From: Vanessa cardui
Taxonomy: Eukaryota; Arthropoda; Insecta; Lepidoptera; Nymphalidae
Direction of reading: 5' to 3'
Assembly (NCBI RefSeq): GCF_905220365.1
Contig: NC_061147.1
Span: forward strand, 9,672,001-9,736,000
DNA length: 64,000 nucleotides
A model generated the notes under the pieces. It had not been told where the DNA came from and did no database searches. It was given only the letters and a program-made list of their open reading frames with translations. Positions 32,031-43,099 of this stretch are shown in pieces. Numbering within the stretch: position 1 is the stretch's first letter; each line of letters starts with the position of its first letter. Made by a program: the position numbers and the translations under genes.

Positions 32031-32344
32031 ATTGTAAATTTTGAGCTGAGATGGCCCAGTGGTTAGAACGCGTGCATCTTAACTGATGATTGCGGGTTCA
32101 AATCCAGGCAAGCACAACTATATATATGTGCCTAATTTGTGTTTATAATTCATCTCTGTGAAGGAAAACATCGTGAGGAAACCTGCATGTGTCTAATTTC
32201 ATAGAAATTCTGCCACATGTGCATTCCACCAACCCGCATTGGAGCGTGGTGGAATATGTTTCAAACCCTCTTCTTAATGGAAGAGGAGGCCTTCTCCCAG
32301 CAGTGGGAAATTAAAAGACTGTTACTTTACTTTATTGTAAATTT
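32031..32344 (+). repeat. Family B SINE, subfamily B2, with 11-bp TSD
   Basis: ATTGTAAATTT at 32031-32041 and 32334-32344 brackets a full-length copy with A-box region (GATGGCCCAGTGGTTAGAAC), B box (GGGTTCAAATCC) and the tail GACTGTTACTTTACTTT. The body has TCTTCTTAATGGAAGAGGAG, the B2 signature. Confidence 0.95.
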
Positions 32345-32489
32345 ACATTACTGCATTTACGATGTTTACCTACCAACTTTGGGAACATATACGCGACAGA
32401 AGCTTTGTAGTCGTAAGATAGAACGATAGCCTATCCCTCTATGTAAGCTAATATGTAAATATCAGTTTACATCTTCACACACACATTCT

Positions 32490-32672
32490 ATACTAATATT
32501 ATAAATGTGAAAGTAACTCTGTCTGTCTGTGTTTCAGTACCAAACCGCTCAACTGAATTTGATGAAATTTGGTATAAAGCAAACTTGAACTCCAATGAAG
32601 GACATAGGCTACTTTCCTGCCTACTACATGACAACCAACGCCGAAAAAGCACGAGCAAAATCTCAGATGACA
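32490..32672 (+). repeat. Family E repeat, full length
   Basis: TCTATACTAATATTATAAAT through GTGAAAGTAACTCTGTCTGT, CTGAATTTGATGAAATTTGG and GAAGGACATAGGCTACTTTC to the end GATGACAACTAGC. The GCCGCGGGCGACA end block is altered. Confidence 0.85.
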
Positions 32673-32710
32673 ACTAGCACAATATATTTTAGATGATCAC
32701 TTTCTATATG

Positions 32711-32998
32711 TTTTTTTTTTAAGTATAAGTTGGCGGACGAGCATATGGGCCACCTGATGGTAAGTGGTCACCATCACCCATAGACAATGACGCTGTAAGA
32801 AATATTAACTATTCTTTACATCGTCCATGCGCCACCAATCTTGGGAACTAAGATGTTATGTCCCTTGTGCCTGTAGTTACACTGGCTCACCTTCAAACCG
32901 GAATACAATAAAACTGAGTACTGTTATTTGGCGGAAGAATAACTGATGAGTGGGTGGTACCTACGAACGGGCTAGCACAAAGCCCTACCACCAAGTAT
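32711..32998 (-). repeat. Family A SINE-like repeat, near full length
   Basis: From T10 and GTATAAGTTGGCGGACGAGC through every block to GGGCTAGCACAAAGCCCTAC and CACCAAGTA. Low divergence. Confidence 0.9.
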
Positions 32999-33486
32999 TT
33001 GTTGTATGTATTTGGTATTAGCACATTTTTGTTTTAACTTGAATATTTCAGGACGTAAATTCCCGTCGTCCATCAATGTTTGTTGAACGAATTCTTGAGT
33101 ACTTTCAACTCGGAGTGAAAGTAAGGGGGGTTGGGGGGGGATGATCTTAATTATATTAGTAAGAAACTAGCAAACTTCGGGCACGCGACTCGCGAACTAA
33201 CCAACGTATATTTTCCTTCGTTTAGTTTAATTAAAGGGTCTTCGAAGTTACTTCGTGGCGAGTAATTGCTGTTTACTGCGGAATTTTGGTTGTTTGTTAT
33301 ATAAATTGTTTTATGGCTGGATAATATTGTGTGTGGACAGAATTTGAATTGTTTGCTTAATGTGAATGTTTTGGGTATGAATATTGTATCAATAGGATAC
33401 AAGGTCAATATCGTGTAAGTAAGTAAGCATAGTGTTCCTGGCCGTGTAGGTTCACAGTGGTCATTCCCGAGCGAAACTTACCCTTA
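32999..33486. other. Unassigned DNA with a G-rich tract
   Basis: G6-TT-G8 lies at 33125-33140. An 85-codon minus-strand ORF at 33151-33408 has no recognisable content. Confidence 0.4.
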
Positions 33487-33930
33487 ACCCAGTAAATTTC
33501 CCTCTGCTGGGCTAATCAAATCAAATCAAAATATACTTAATTCAAGTGGGCTTTTACAAGCACTTTTGAATCGTCATTTAACAATTAAGTGAAACAACCA
33601 TCGGTTCGAAAAGTTGATTCTACCGAGAAGAACCGGCAAGAAACTCAGTAGTTACTCTTTTTCAACGTTTAAAAAAATACAGTCATGTTAGTTAATACAA
33701 TTATTAAAATTAATAGTAATATCCTCCTCTCCCTTTCGAGGAGAACTTTTGGAACATATTTCATCACGCTGTTCAAATGCGGGTTGGTGGAATACACAAT
33801 GTTTTCCGTCACCGCCGAGTACGAGATGAATTACAAACACAAATTGAGCACAGGAACATTTAGTGGTGCTTACCTGGGTTTGAACCCGCAATCATCGGTT
33901 AAGATGCACGCGATTCTTACGCATTCATCT
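33487..33930 (-). repeat. Family B SINE interrupted by a LINE C fragment
   Basis: Reversed B sequence begins at 33487 (CCAGTAAATTTCCCTCTGCT, GGGCTAA), breaks at about 33512, and resumes at about 33722 (CCTCCTCTCCCTTTCGAGGA). It runs to the B box (GGGTTTGAACCC) and GATGCACGCG. The uninterrupted B reading across the break is GGGCTAA-GGCCTCCTC, so the LINE piece landed inside the SINE. The B copy also lacks about 35 bp after GGTGGAATACACA. Confidence 0.85.
33512..33720 (-). mobile_element. LINE family C 3' fragment nested in a B SINE
   Basis: Tail TCAAATCAAATCAAAATA, then AATTCAAGTGGGCTTTTACA, CACTTTTGAATCGTCATTTA, GATTCTACCGAGAAGAACCG and CTCAGTAGTTACTCTTTTTC. The inserted piece has low divergence, so it is younger than its host SINE. 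Confidence 0.85.
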
Positions 33931-34411
33931 GGGGTCTATAGAGGACCCCACTGATTAAAATAATATTCTGGATTCCGTTAAGATATTAATTATTAGCAGC
34001 GCGTGATCACGAGTAAAGTTACGAAACTGGTTTATTTACAACAACAAACAAACTATTCCGTATTTGCTTATTGTGTTGCTAATATTAGTATTCGCGGGCT
34101 AACATAATATTGACCTTTTCTATTTCAATAGAGGATCAAGAATGTCGTTGGTTCAAATCAAGAACACTTGCTCGGTTCGAGCAAGGGGTCATGTCATGGT
34201 TATGGTCATTTTTGCGCGCGTCTTTCGTCCTCTGCCCGTTTTCCAATGTATTTAGGGAGAGGGTAGCTGTCTTTTCTTTCCATTCTCCTCTACTACTCAT
34301 CATCTGATCGGTTCCCTCCTCACACACACCATTCATGTTTTCGTTGGTAATACTCTTCCCGTCCCTCCCTCTACGCTCACAATTACTATTTTAGTACCGT
34401 GTGTCTTCTAA
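33931..34411. other. Unassigned DNA
   Basis: A pyrimidine-rich patch (about 34260-34375) gives overlapping ORFs on both strands. No motif is recognised. Confidence 0.35.
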
Positions 34412-34455
34412 CGAGCCGAGATGGTCCAGTGATAAGAACGCGTGTCTTCCCTTTG
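34412..34455 (+). repeat. Family B head fragment
   Basis: GAGCCGAGATGGTCCAGTGA followed by TAAGAACGCGTGTCTT is the tRNA-like 5' end (A-box region) of B. The sequence after it does not match. Confidence 0.6.
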
Positions 34456-36295
34456 CACCTCATATGACCATACCGAATTTTGCGTAAATATAGGTCTCTG
34501 CATGAAACAAAAAGCATGAAGAAACAAATAACTTTAAGCTATTCTATAGTCTATAGTGAGCATCGTACTATTTAGTTATAAATATGCTTTAAAATGTTTT
34601 ATTTTTTATTCCACTTGTACCACACAATATATTCGCGTACATAACTAACGAGAGAACACATCGCGACACTTCAAAGTGACTCCTCCAATCGAACCGATGT
34701 AACGGATATTTATCGACATTTCCACCAACTTCCATTTGTTTGTCCAACTCACATGCAAAAAAATCAAATTCCTTCGCTCAAAGGAAATCCCAGCTCCCTT
34801 TGTTAAAACAAATTAAGTTTCTCCTTTGTTCGATGCGAATTTTACAGAAAAAGGAACACCGTCTTTGTCGCCGCCTAATAATTCGTACGACATTACGAGG
34901 AATTCATAATAATGTGTTCTGTTACGAATTTATTTCTCTTACTTGATAGAACATTTGCCGCTACACATGTCATTAAATATTTTACTAACGTACGAAATCT
35001 GAGCGCGAATGTTTATAATATTACAGAAATAGCTTTGTAACATAATGTTATATTTTCGTACATTATTAAATTTTACAATGTTTCATAGCGTTTTTCTCAT
35101 AAACTAGTTGGACTTGCGATTTTACTTGTACATTTATAAAACTTGCATTTTTACTTCCTCAATGATGTACTTTCTAGGAACTTGAACTATCGCCATATGA
35201 AATATTATTTAAATCTTTAGCTGTTTTACACGCTTAGCACTCCGCGGGGTGCTGGCTATGAATAACACCACCCCGTCATTGATAATAATAGTAGCAGATG
35301 TATTTGATGCCTATGTATTTATAATAACTGATTTTAGGAGGAAATCATTTTGAATTTGAATGTCGTAACTCCTAAAAGAACCAACGAGGAAGTTATGATT
35401 TAAGAGATATAAGTTAACTTAATTTTACACTATCCGACAATTATTATAGGAAATTTGATTCAATTATTAGTAAGTATATTACGACACAGCTTAGATGTAG
35501 CATCGGCAAAATTCGTAAAACCGATCTCATCCGAATTAAGCACGCTGTCCCAAATCAATATTTACTTATTATATGAATATGATCTTTATACAAACGTAAT
35601 AACTTGTAATATCATATGACCTAATATATTCGTAAATTTGGCATGTCGATTTAAATGCACGACGCGAGAATCTATAGCAACGAATAGCATCGAATGGCGC
35701 GATACGGAGCTGTTTCTATTGGTTGTAAAATCGATAGTAATAGGTTTTATTCAATTTTCCGATGATATAGGTTGTGTCGCACTATAAGTATTTCGTTTAT
35801 TTCCTCTTATCGCACATGATACGCTTTCGTGCTGATTGCTTTTTATCTCTGCAATATTATCAAAACATTTAAATGGCTCATATAATTTTATAACACATAC
35901 CGACCTACGGATACACATTAGCAACAACATTTGACCTCTATAGCCTCAATTACCTACGATTAAACTGACCCTTTTATAATATTTCGGTCTAATATTCACA
36001 AAGTTCTTACATCGTATCCTCTCTTTTATGGAGGAACCTTGTCACATTAATGGCTGGACTTTCAATTGTAATTACTTCGGACCTTATTAGCAGGGCAGTT
36101 AATCGAGCAATGGGTAAGGTTTTGCTTCCATTAAGTCGACTTTCAGGCAAACATTTCAAATTCAGAGCACCAATTGTTGTTTTATGAGCTTTTCATGGGT
36201 TAGTGGAGTGAGTAGCCAAAATTAATTTCTTAATTCTATAAATAATAGTACTATTGTATAATAAATCTCATAATGCCAAGCTTGGAAATGTCTCC
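34456..36295. other. AT-rich DNA, the longest repeat-free stretch
   Basis: No recognised repeat in 1.8 kb. A near-palindrome AGCACTCCGCGGGGTGCT (35237-35254) stands out. Around 35640-35720 CpG words are more frequent. A 68-codon ORF at 34740-34946 has no recognisable content. A long interval without young SINEs is sometimes a sign of selected noncoding DNA, but that is not testable here. Confidence 0.35.
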
Positions 36296-36860
36296 TCAAA
36301 TTCATTCTAATATTATAAATGCGAAAGTAACTCGGCATGTCTATCTGTCTCGCTTTCACGCCAAAACTGCTTACTTGGTGATAGGGCTTTGTGCAAGCCC
36401 GTCTGGGTAGGTACCACCTACTCATCAGTTATTCTACCACCAAATTACAGTACTCAGTATTGTTGTGTTCCGGTTTGTAGGGTGAGTGAGCCAATGTAAC
36501 TACAGGCACAAGGGACATAACATCTTAGTTCCCAAGGTTGGTGGCAAATTGACGATGTAAGGATTAGTTAATATTTATTACAGCGTCGTTGTCTATGGGT
36601 GATGGTGACCACTTACCATCAGGTGGCCCATATGCTCGTCCGCCAACCTATAACATAAAAAAAAATGATTTAAATGCAACTTAGTACACAAACAGTCTTG
36701 AGCCTGAGAAAGGACATAGACCACTTTTTATTGGGAAAAAGGTTTTGTTCTTCGTTTACAAAACCTTTTTCTTCCGGTCTTAGATCACTGTAATATTTTT
36801 AAATTCATTTCTAATAATATTCATATCTTCTGCCGAGGAAAGCCGCGGTTTACAGCTAGT
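36296..36860 (+). repeat. Family E repeat interrupted by an A SINE
   Basis: The E start (TTCTAATATTATAAATGCGA, AAGTAACTCGGCATGTCTAT, CTCGCTTTCACGCCAAAACT) is at 36296-36371. The E remainder (GCCTGAGAAAGGACATAGAC, CACTTTTTATTGG, and the end AAAGCCGCGGTTTACAGCTAG) is at about 36666-36860. The A SINE lies between. Confidence 0.8.
36372..36665 (+). repeat. Family A SINE-like repeat, full length, nested in E
   Basis: From TACTTGGTGATAGGGCTTTG through CGTCTGGGTAGGTACCACCT, ACAGTACTCAGTATTGTTGT, TAGTTCCCAAGGTTGGTGGC and CAGGTGGCCCATATGCTCGT to the A-rich end. This is the best + strand copy for a consensus. Confidence 0.9.
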
Positions 36861-37284
36861 TGATAATTAAACAATTACCTGAAACTCTCGCGATACATTT
36901 TAAGTAAGCTATGTATAATGCCAACGGTAAGCTGAAGGCTTTCGTGCTATTTAATATGCTGATGTGAACGAAAATCTTGTGGCCGTCTGTCATCTGTCTG
37001 TTTAGAAGAAAAGCTATAAAACGAATACAAAGTATATTTACTTTTTCGTTTCATTTATTAAAAAATGAAATGAGATTTCTTTGATTATATTTGAAGACAA
37101 TATAAAACATATATGTACTTTAGCTAGTTAGTTTTCAAGTTTTCTTCTGGCGCGTAATGAAAATTATGCGTGTTTAAATTTTTTAGTTAGTGTTTTAGTA
37201 GTGATGCAAGAAGAAAAACTAGATTTATCATATATTATAACATTCATAACAATTACTATTTTATAGATGATAAAAAATAGTGGT
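36861..37284. other. Unassigned AT-rich DNA
   Basis: No repeat match or ORF of note. Confidence 0.4.
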
Positions 37285-37435
37285 TTTAAATAATGCCTAC
37301 TGAGTTTTTTGCCGGTTCTTCTCGGTAGAATCTACTTTGCGAACCGGTGATAGCTTCACTTAATTGTAAAATTACGATTCAAAAGTACTTGTAAAAGCCT
37401 ACTTGAATAAAGCTTATTTTGATTTTGATTTTTTT
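37285..37435 (+). repeat. LINE family C 3' fragment
   Basis: TTGCCGGTTCTTCTCGGTAG, then GTGATAGCTTCACTTAATTG, GATTCAAAAGTACTTGTAAA, GCCTACTTGAATAAAGC and the TTTTGATTTTGATTTTTTTT tail. Confidence 0.9.
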
Positions 37436-37529
37436 TTGAATATGTACGTAGACATTTATTATTTTTCTGTTAATAATTATTTGCATGCAAATCACCTTGA
37501 TTTCAAATTCCTTTGTTAATAGAAGCGTT

Positions 37530-37650
37530 ACACTTATTGATTGTGAAATTAAACACTACCACTGGTTCGGAAAAGAAATACCCTGACCTTAAGGATCGGT
37601 GAAAGTAACTCAGCGACCCTCTTTTGCCAATTCTATATTTATGAAAACAA
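37530..37650 (-). repeat. LINE family C 3' fragment, diverged
   Basis: AAATTAAACACTACCACTGG, TTCGGAAAAG and a changed GAGAAGAACCGG block are followed by GTAACTCAGCGACCCTCTTT. It lies between two + strand C fragments. Confidence 0.55.
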
Positions 37651-37699
37651 AAACAATTTTCAATAACTTCGATAAAGTGTAACTTACTTACAACAACTT

Positions 37700-37950
37700 G
37701 TTAAAAAGGCATATTATTCGATACAAGATTTTGTAGATGATAAAAAAGCTTGAAATTAATACCTGTTGACTTCCAGCTAATATGATTTTATTTTTAAAAT
37801 GTTGAAAAAGAGTAACTACTGTATTTCTTACCGGTTCTTATCGGTAGAATCTGCTTTCCGAACCGGTGGTAGCTTTACTTAATTGTAAAATGACGATTCA
37901 AAAGTGCTTGTAAAAGCCTACTTGAATGTAGTTTATTTTGATTTTGAACA
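37700..37950 (+). repeat. LINE family C 3' fragment with last RT codons
   Basis: The frame at 37707-37755 reads KKAYYSIQDFVDDKKA and then a TGA, one codon before the usual Trp because of a TGG to TGA change. The 3' UTR and TTTTGATTTTGA tail follow. Confidence 0.85.
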
Positions 37951-38480
37951 GTACTAATAGAATTAGATAAGAATTATCTTGACTAAAAGTTTTACTAAGA
38001 TAAAACCATCTAACGTTAATCCTCGTCTTAAATATTAAACTCGATATTAACTATTTGACATAAACTACATAATCTTATAAATATCAGGAGCGTAATAATC
38101 AATACGTGGAATCCTAAGACCTATTCCGTGTCATGTAACTTCTATAATATTAAGCTCTATAATGTTGGTATAAATTAAGTATGCTCGGGATTTAGTTACC
38201 AAGTATTTTCTATAAATTATAAATGATTAACTTAATTTTCTTGACTCTGTTTATTAGAAAACCATCAGCAATCACTATTGTTATCATAAAAATATATTTG
38301 GACTTTAAAATAAAGTATGTGAATCTTTGAGATGGCCACAACATGCATTTTCAGTTATATAACTTAAACAATACAAATTATTCACATCGAATATAAAGCA
38401 ATAAAATATGATCAATAAGTGCAGCAATATAACATTTTAATAATATATCGTTATCATTACATAGCTTATAAATACAAAAA
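37951..38480. other. AT-rich DNA, nothing recognised
   Basis: No repeat match or ORF of note. Confidence 0.4.
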
Positions 38481-38696
38481 TTAACAAAAAGAAAAATCGA
38501 CTTCAAACAATCCACTACTTTAAAACAAATAAATATGCACTAAAAAGTAAGAAAAATAATTGCGTATTCAACATACTATTTTATTAATAAGTAAGATGAT
38601 GTGAAATATATTAGTCTACTTAAAAGTTGATTTACGATTATACAACGTAGTTATATTATAGTTATTGTTATATTTGAAGCCGGTGACAAACAAAGT
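38481..38696. repeat. Family I repeat
   Basis: AAAAATCGACTTCAAACAAT, TATGCACTAAAAAGTAAGAA, AAAGTTGATTTACGATTATA and TATATTTGAAGCCGGTGACA match the reverse complement of 895-1122 in order. Confidence 0.7.
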
Positions 38697-39094
38697 AGGT
38701 ATACATTAAAAAAATCTCTTCATCCATTTGGAACCTACCTCAAGTCTACGTATTGTCCGTGGCTTTGAGTCAAAAATATAACGATATGTCTGTCAAATAA
38801 AACCCCTACTTTTGAAACTTACAATCAGACGAACGAAGTCTCGGCACCAGCTAATAGATAATATAAAGAGTGTTAGACATTTTTGAATATCTTATTATTT
38901 TTATTATAATAATTCCAAATCGTTAAAAAATTCCAAATCATTAAGTTCAAATGGCTCTTTGTAGTGACGACAAATGTTTCTTTAAATAACATCAATACAA
39001 TTGTGTTTTCATGTATAACATGAAACTAATTCTAGAAAACAATATTAAAGCGTTCTCCAGTTGAAAGGTATTGAGGTCTAATTGTGTTGTTATC
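38697..39094. other. Unassigned DNA
   Basis: A tandem near-repeat AATTCCAAATC occurs twice at about 38910-38940. Nothing else. Confidence 0.35.
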
Positions 39095-39241
39095 ATTCAG
39101 TTTGAATGGTGAGTGAGCCAGTGTTTTGTGGTTGTGGTTTTCTGGTTGCATTGGTGTGATGGATAGAATGGCTAATATTTCTAAGAGCGATGGTGACCAC
39201 TTACCGTTTAGCGCTCCATATGTCTAAATATTATATAAAAA
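39095..39241 (+). repeat. Family A SINE-like repeat, old fragment
   Basis: TTTGAATGGTGAGTGAGCCA, GGCTAATATTTCTAAGAGCG and ATGGTGACCACTTACCG, then a short A-rich tail. Confidence 0.65.
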
Positions 39242-39406
39242 AAATAAGCCCAGGATACACTTGAAACCTTTAAAAAGATGTATGGTCCATTATAAAGAAC
39301 ATTCTCATTTACGGCACACAGACGTATGCAGCATAGTATAATTACCTACATTGTTTTGCTTTTAATTTTAAATTGTTACCAGTGGACACTTTTATGTGTA
39401 TAAATA

Positions 39407-39673
39407 TTAAAGAGCTGGATCAATTACTGAATATGAAATTTTGAATAAATTGAGCCAGTTTTCCTCTGTTACATCTTTGATCACTTTATCTATTATCACA
39501 TTATTAATAACACCCTGCTGATCAACGGATAAGGCTTTGACGAAGGCTTTTTTACCCGTGCAAATCAGCGTTCTCTCAATTTGTCGAAGACCCCACTTCA
39601 CACTGCGGTCACCAACCCACTTGTCCAGTGTGGTGACTATAGGCATCCCCCCCCCCCTCCAAACTGGTAACAT
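39407..39673 (-). CDS. Unidentified ORF, coding-like
   Basis: An 88-codon minus-strand ORF ends in TAA at 39407-39409. Its composition is more coding-like than its neighbours: balanced residues, several Trp, and an ordered alternation of charged and hydrophobic residues (for example GLRQIERTLICTGKKAFVKA and KVIKDVTEENWLNLFK). A run of 11 C (G on the coding strand) at 39647-39657 lies near the 5' end, so the start is doubtful and a frameshift there is possible. The first Met after the G run would give about 79 residues. No signal peptide, membrane segment or known motif is seen. It could be a fragment of a mobile-element protein, an exon of an unknown gene, or chance. I recognise no family. 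Confidence 0.3.
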   Translation of the reverse strand: MLPVWRGGGMPIVTTLDKWVGDRSVKWGLRQIERTLICTGKKAFVKALSVDQQGVINNVIIDKVIKDVTEENWLNLFKISYSVIDPAL

Positions 39674-40493
39674 TAACTAATTCGAATAGATATTTAATAA
39701 AAGATGATTTTATAGTTCCATTTCATAATATAAACATAGCTAAATACTAATAGCGTTAGTCATTTTTTGTCCCAATGATTTTGTGGCCATAGCTGCACGT
39801 CGAAGATCACGTTATGTTATTTTAAAGATCTTCAGTCGTGGATATAGAATTAAAGTGGATTATAAATAATAATAAATGTAACAATTCAAATATAAATCAT
39901 TTTAGGGAGCGGAAGTTACTGGCCGGGTAGAGAATGACAGTACAGCTGAATCTAAAAAAAGTAAAACGTGCATTAAGACGTAGTTCGTTTACAATGAAAT
40001 TAAATCAAAACAGATCTGTCATAGGTTTCTGAACTTCTGAAACTGAACAATCTGTCAAATAAACATACATGTGATAATTCTTCTTAACAGAAACACTTTT
40101 GAAGTGTCCGCCAGTTTGTCACTTCGAGTGCATTCAATTGGGGTGGTTGTTACAACTTCGGCAAATTGGAAAACTAGAAAAGCACTGAGCTAGACGCTTT
40201 GAGAATACATGATAGAATTATAATTGATCAGATCTTATTTACTTCAATGACTACCTTAAAACAATTTGATGATTGATTACTAGCAACTTTTCATTAAATC
40301 CAAGATAATTCGGTGCTATTTTATAATCAGCTGGACTAGTCATTCTCTACTCATGAGAAGAACATTGTGAGTTTGTTCCATTGGAATACTTAATTGTGAA
40401 CTTCTCTAAGAGTAGATACGTATTATTTAACTGTCATCCTTCATTGCCAAGAATGAAATACATTAAAAAATAGTTAAGCATATTATGAAAGAG
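39674..40493. other. AT-rich DNA, nothing recognised
   Basis: No repeat match or ORF of note. Confidence 0.4.
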
Positions 40494-40553
40494 TAGCACG
40501 GGCTTGAAACTTAAATCATGGTTAAGATTAACGTGTTCTAAAAGCCATATGGT
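40494..40553 (-). repeat. Family B tRNA-like head relic
   Basis: GCACGGGCTTGAAACTTAAA, TCATGGTTAAGATTAACGTG and TTCTAAAAGCCATATGG correspond to the reversed B head (GGGTTTGAACCCGCAATCAT, GGTTAAGATGCACGCGTTCT, AACCACTGGGCC). Confidence 0.5.
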
Positions 40554-40602
40554 TACGTATATAAAATACACAGATAAAATATCGGTCTAAGATAAAATCC
40601 TA

Positions 40603-40800
40603 ATGCTTCTGCAATTGGAAATACCGATAAAACGTAAGCACAGCTATCGCTTCGAAGTATTTGTTGCTACCGCGTGTTACCAATTCGCAAATCATATCAG
40701 TGGGGACCGCTCCGTGCTGTTATTGCGTCGCAAAATTGTTTGCCTTTGTCGATTGGCGAATTCGTTGGAACGCGTTTATTTGACGTCACTAACTCACTGA
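40603..40800 (+). other. GC-richer block with a 65-codon ORF, unidentified
   Basis: Composition shifts toward GC (CGATTGGCGAATTCGTTGGA, GCGTCGCAAAATTG). The ORF has no recognisable motif. It may be a decayed repeat or a conserved noncoding segment. Confidence 0.2.
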
Positions 40801-41835
40801 TTTGATTAAACATTATTACACCCGATTGCTGAGCTATCGGGTAGAATTATTGAAAAATAATTCAACCAACGTTATCACTATGAAATGTTTAAGCAAACTA
40901 TTAATGTGATTTTTATAAAATCCGTTTTGGAAATATTGGAATATCGACGATGTATCTTTTAGATGAAATATGAAGTGATCATGGCATTTTTTTTATTTAG
41001 ATTGAGATTACCCAACTGCGAGTTGGTGTTATTAATTTTTCGAAAGATAGAACAAAAACTTTTTAACATTTTAGACACCCGGGGATTGAATCCCTGAGAA
41101 CTGCTGCCTCATAAATTACTGTTAGCTACTGAAAAAGCCAGTCAAGTGGCTTACTTGTGATTTTGTGTTTTTATTTCCATAATTATGCTACTTTTCAAAG
41201 TTTTAACGGAGTTGAAGAATTTTAATACACTGCTTAGCTGCAGGTTATCTTGCATGAATTTTATATCAAGATATTTACGTTTATTTAAATAAAAATGATC
41301 TTTTAATACTACCAATTTTATGGCTTAATAGTCGTTTTGAAGATTAAAAAAAATTAAAGTCTTGTTAATTAAAACTTTTGTTAAGTAGACGGAGACTATA
41401 TGAAGGCTGTATAAAAAAAAATTACGTTGTTGTGATTTTTTGTTGTGGTTTCATAATATGGTATGGATAAAATGATGACATCTTTTATCTTTTGTAGAAA
41501 GTGAGGTGCGGTAGGAGGTTGTTGATATTTGAAGTCTTAAATATATTATTTACTTATACCCTTACTTTTCCCCTGATGTCCTGACGATTGACTTACCTGA
41601 AAACGAAAGAAATAATAGTTAGTTTGGTCAAGCATGTGTTATATATATTTATACTTTATACATAAAAAATCTATAGATAATAAACATAACTGAGGCTATT
41701 TAATGTTCCATAAATAAAAAAGGCTCTCCAAGAGACGCAAGATATAATTTTATGTATAATTCATATTAGAACTGTCGAATGTTGAAGTTCGAACATCAAG
41801 TAAAGTACTTTGTCGAATAATAAGCTTCAATTCAT
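40801..41835. other. AT-rich DNA, nothing recognised
   Basis: Several A and T runs. No repeat match or ORF of note. Confidence 0.4.
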
Positions 41836-42015
41836 GTGGGGGTAACTGCGTTCCCCAGCAAGATCATAAAAAGATATTTGGATGGCCAAAAGGGCGTCAC
41901 TGTCTTCAATCACATCAATGGCAATCAAGCATCGTCAACAAACATAGGAGCTCAAGGTCAGCAGCGGCGCAGGATAACCAATATACCAACTACAGAGCAT
42001 TTTACACACACATAC
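41836..42015 (+). other. Unidentified open block
   Basis: A locally GC-richer stretch is open in one frame up to the D SINE that follows (an 80-codon ORF in total, the last part read through the SINE). Residues include a basic QQRRRI patch. No family is recognised. Confidence 0.2.
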
Positions 42016-42016
42016 A

Positions 42017-42195
42017 CATTTGACGAATTCCGTGGTCGAGTAGTTTGTACACTGGAGTCGATAGAAAAAATTCATTAGTATTCTGTTGTCTTGGGTCTGG
42101 ATATATGTGGTACCGTCGTTACTTCTGATTTTGGCTACTTACATTGGTATCATAGTAAAGTATGTGATATTGTCCAATATTCATTTATATTTGTT
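42017..42195 (+). repeat. Family D SINE lacking its B box
   Basis: The head GACGAATTCCGTGGTCGAGT ends at TTTGTACACTGG and jumps directly to AGTCGATAG, so about 47 bp including the B box are missing. The body (TTGTCTTGGGTCTGGATATA, GGTACCGTCGTTACTTCTGA) is intact except for a lost CATAACACAAGTGCTT block. Confidence 0.8.
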
Positions 42196-42587
42196 ATAAA
42201 CACTAATATACTAATATTATTACACGCATAAGTTAAACAAAATATGAATTAAAACAAGCCGGCGTATCGTCAAGTGTAAATAAAGTTCTTTCAACGGTTG
42301 AATGTCGGTTAGTCCATGGAACAGTGGAAGCGTTTATAAAAGATTTTCGAAACAAAGCGACCGACAACGTTTGGACGAAACGAATTTCCAGTATATTATA
42401 TCTCTTTGTTATATCACGGATTCGTGTAAAGCTACAGGCTTGTTGTATGAAATATTAATCTAAAACAAAATTTGATTGTGAATTTTATAAACGGTCAATC
42501 ATTATTAATAACTGGTTGATTCGTGGTGAAATTCGTGTTAAATGCCACCGATGCGTTCCTATCGCTCGAATTGTTATATAATACATA
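42196..42587. other. Unassigned DNA
   Basis: No repeat match or ORF of note. Confidence 0.35.
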
Positions 42588-42935
42588 CTAGCTGGTCGCC
42601 CTGACATTGTTCGGGTGCAAGAGAAATTTACGTACTCCCGATCCCAGAAGCACGTCCTGCATTAACTTCAAACTAACATTAGACTCAATCAAATACAGAT
42701 AAAAAATATTGAAATCGCTTAGAAGAGGTTCCATTATAGCTATTGGTGTATGTAGGTTTTACGCAAAATTTATGAAACTGATAGCACACAAACTATTGCC
42801 ACCAATTTTAGTTTTTGAAGGAATTAATAAAAAAACCGTCTCGGGGATTTAAACTATCTCCATATCAAATTTCATCTAAATCGATTCAGCGGTTTAAGGT
42901 TGAAGAGATATCAGACATATTTATGTTATTAATAC
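42588..42935 (-). repeat. K-like repeat, long variant
   Basis: It starts CTAGCTGGTCGCCCTGACAT and ends after AAATCGATTCAGCGGTTTAA and GAGATATCAGACA. This is the pattern of K-type repeats read from their CTAG end. TCTCGGGGATTTAAACTATC is shared with 55975-56000. Confidence 0.6.
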
Positions 42936-42959
42936 GACCCTTAAACAAATATTTGATAT

Positions 42960-43080
42960 TGCTGTGTTTTGTGTTGAAGTGGTTGCAAGCTAGTGTCACT
43001 AAAAACAAGGGGCACAATATCTTAGCTATCAGGGCTGGTAGCGCATTAGATAGTAAAATTGTCAGACTGCCTACCGATTA
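42960..43080 (+). repeat. Family A relic
   Basis: TTGCTGTGTTTTGTGTTGAA, then AAGGGGCACAATATCTTAGC and GCTGGTAGCGCATTAGA follow A (TTGTTGTGTTCCGGTTTGAA, AGGGACATAACATCTTAGTT, GGTTGGTGGCGCATTGA) with heavy change. Confidence 0.5.
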
Positions 43081-43099
43081 TGAATTAAAAAAATATATC

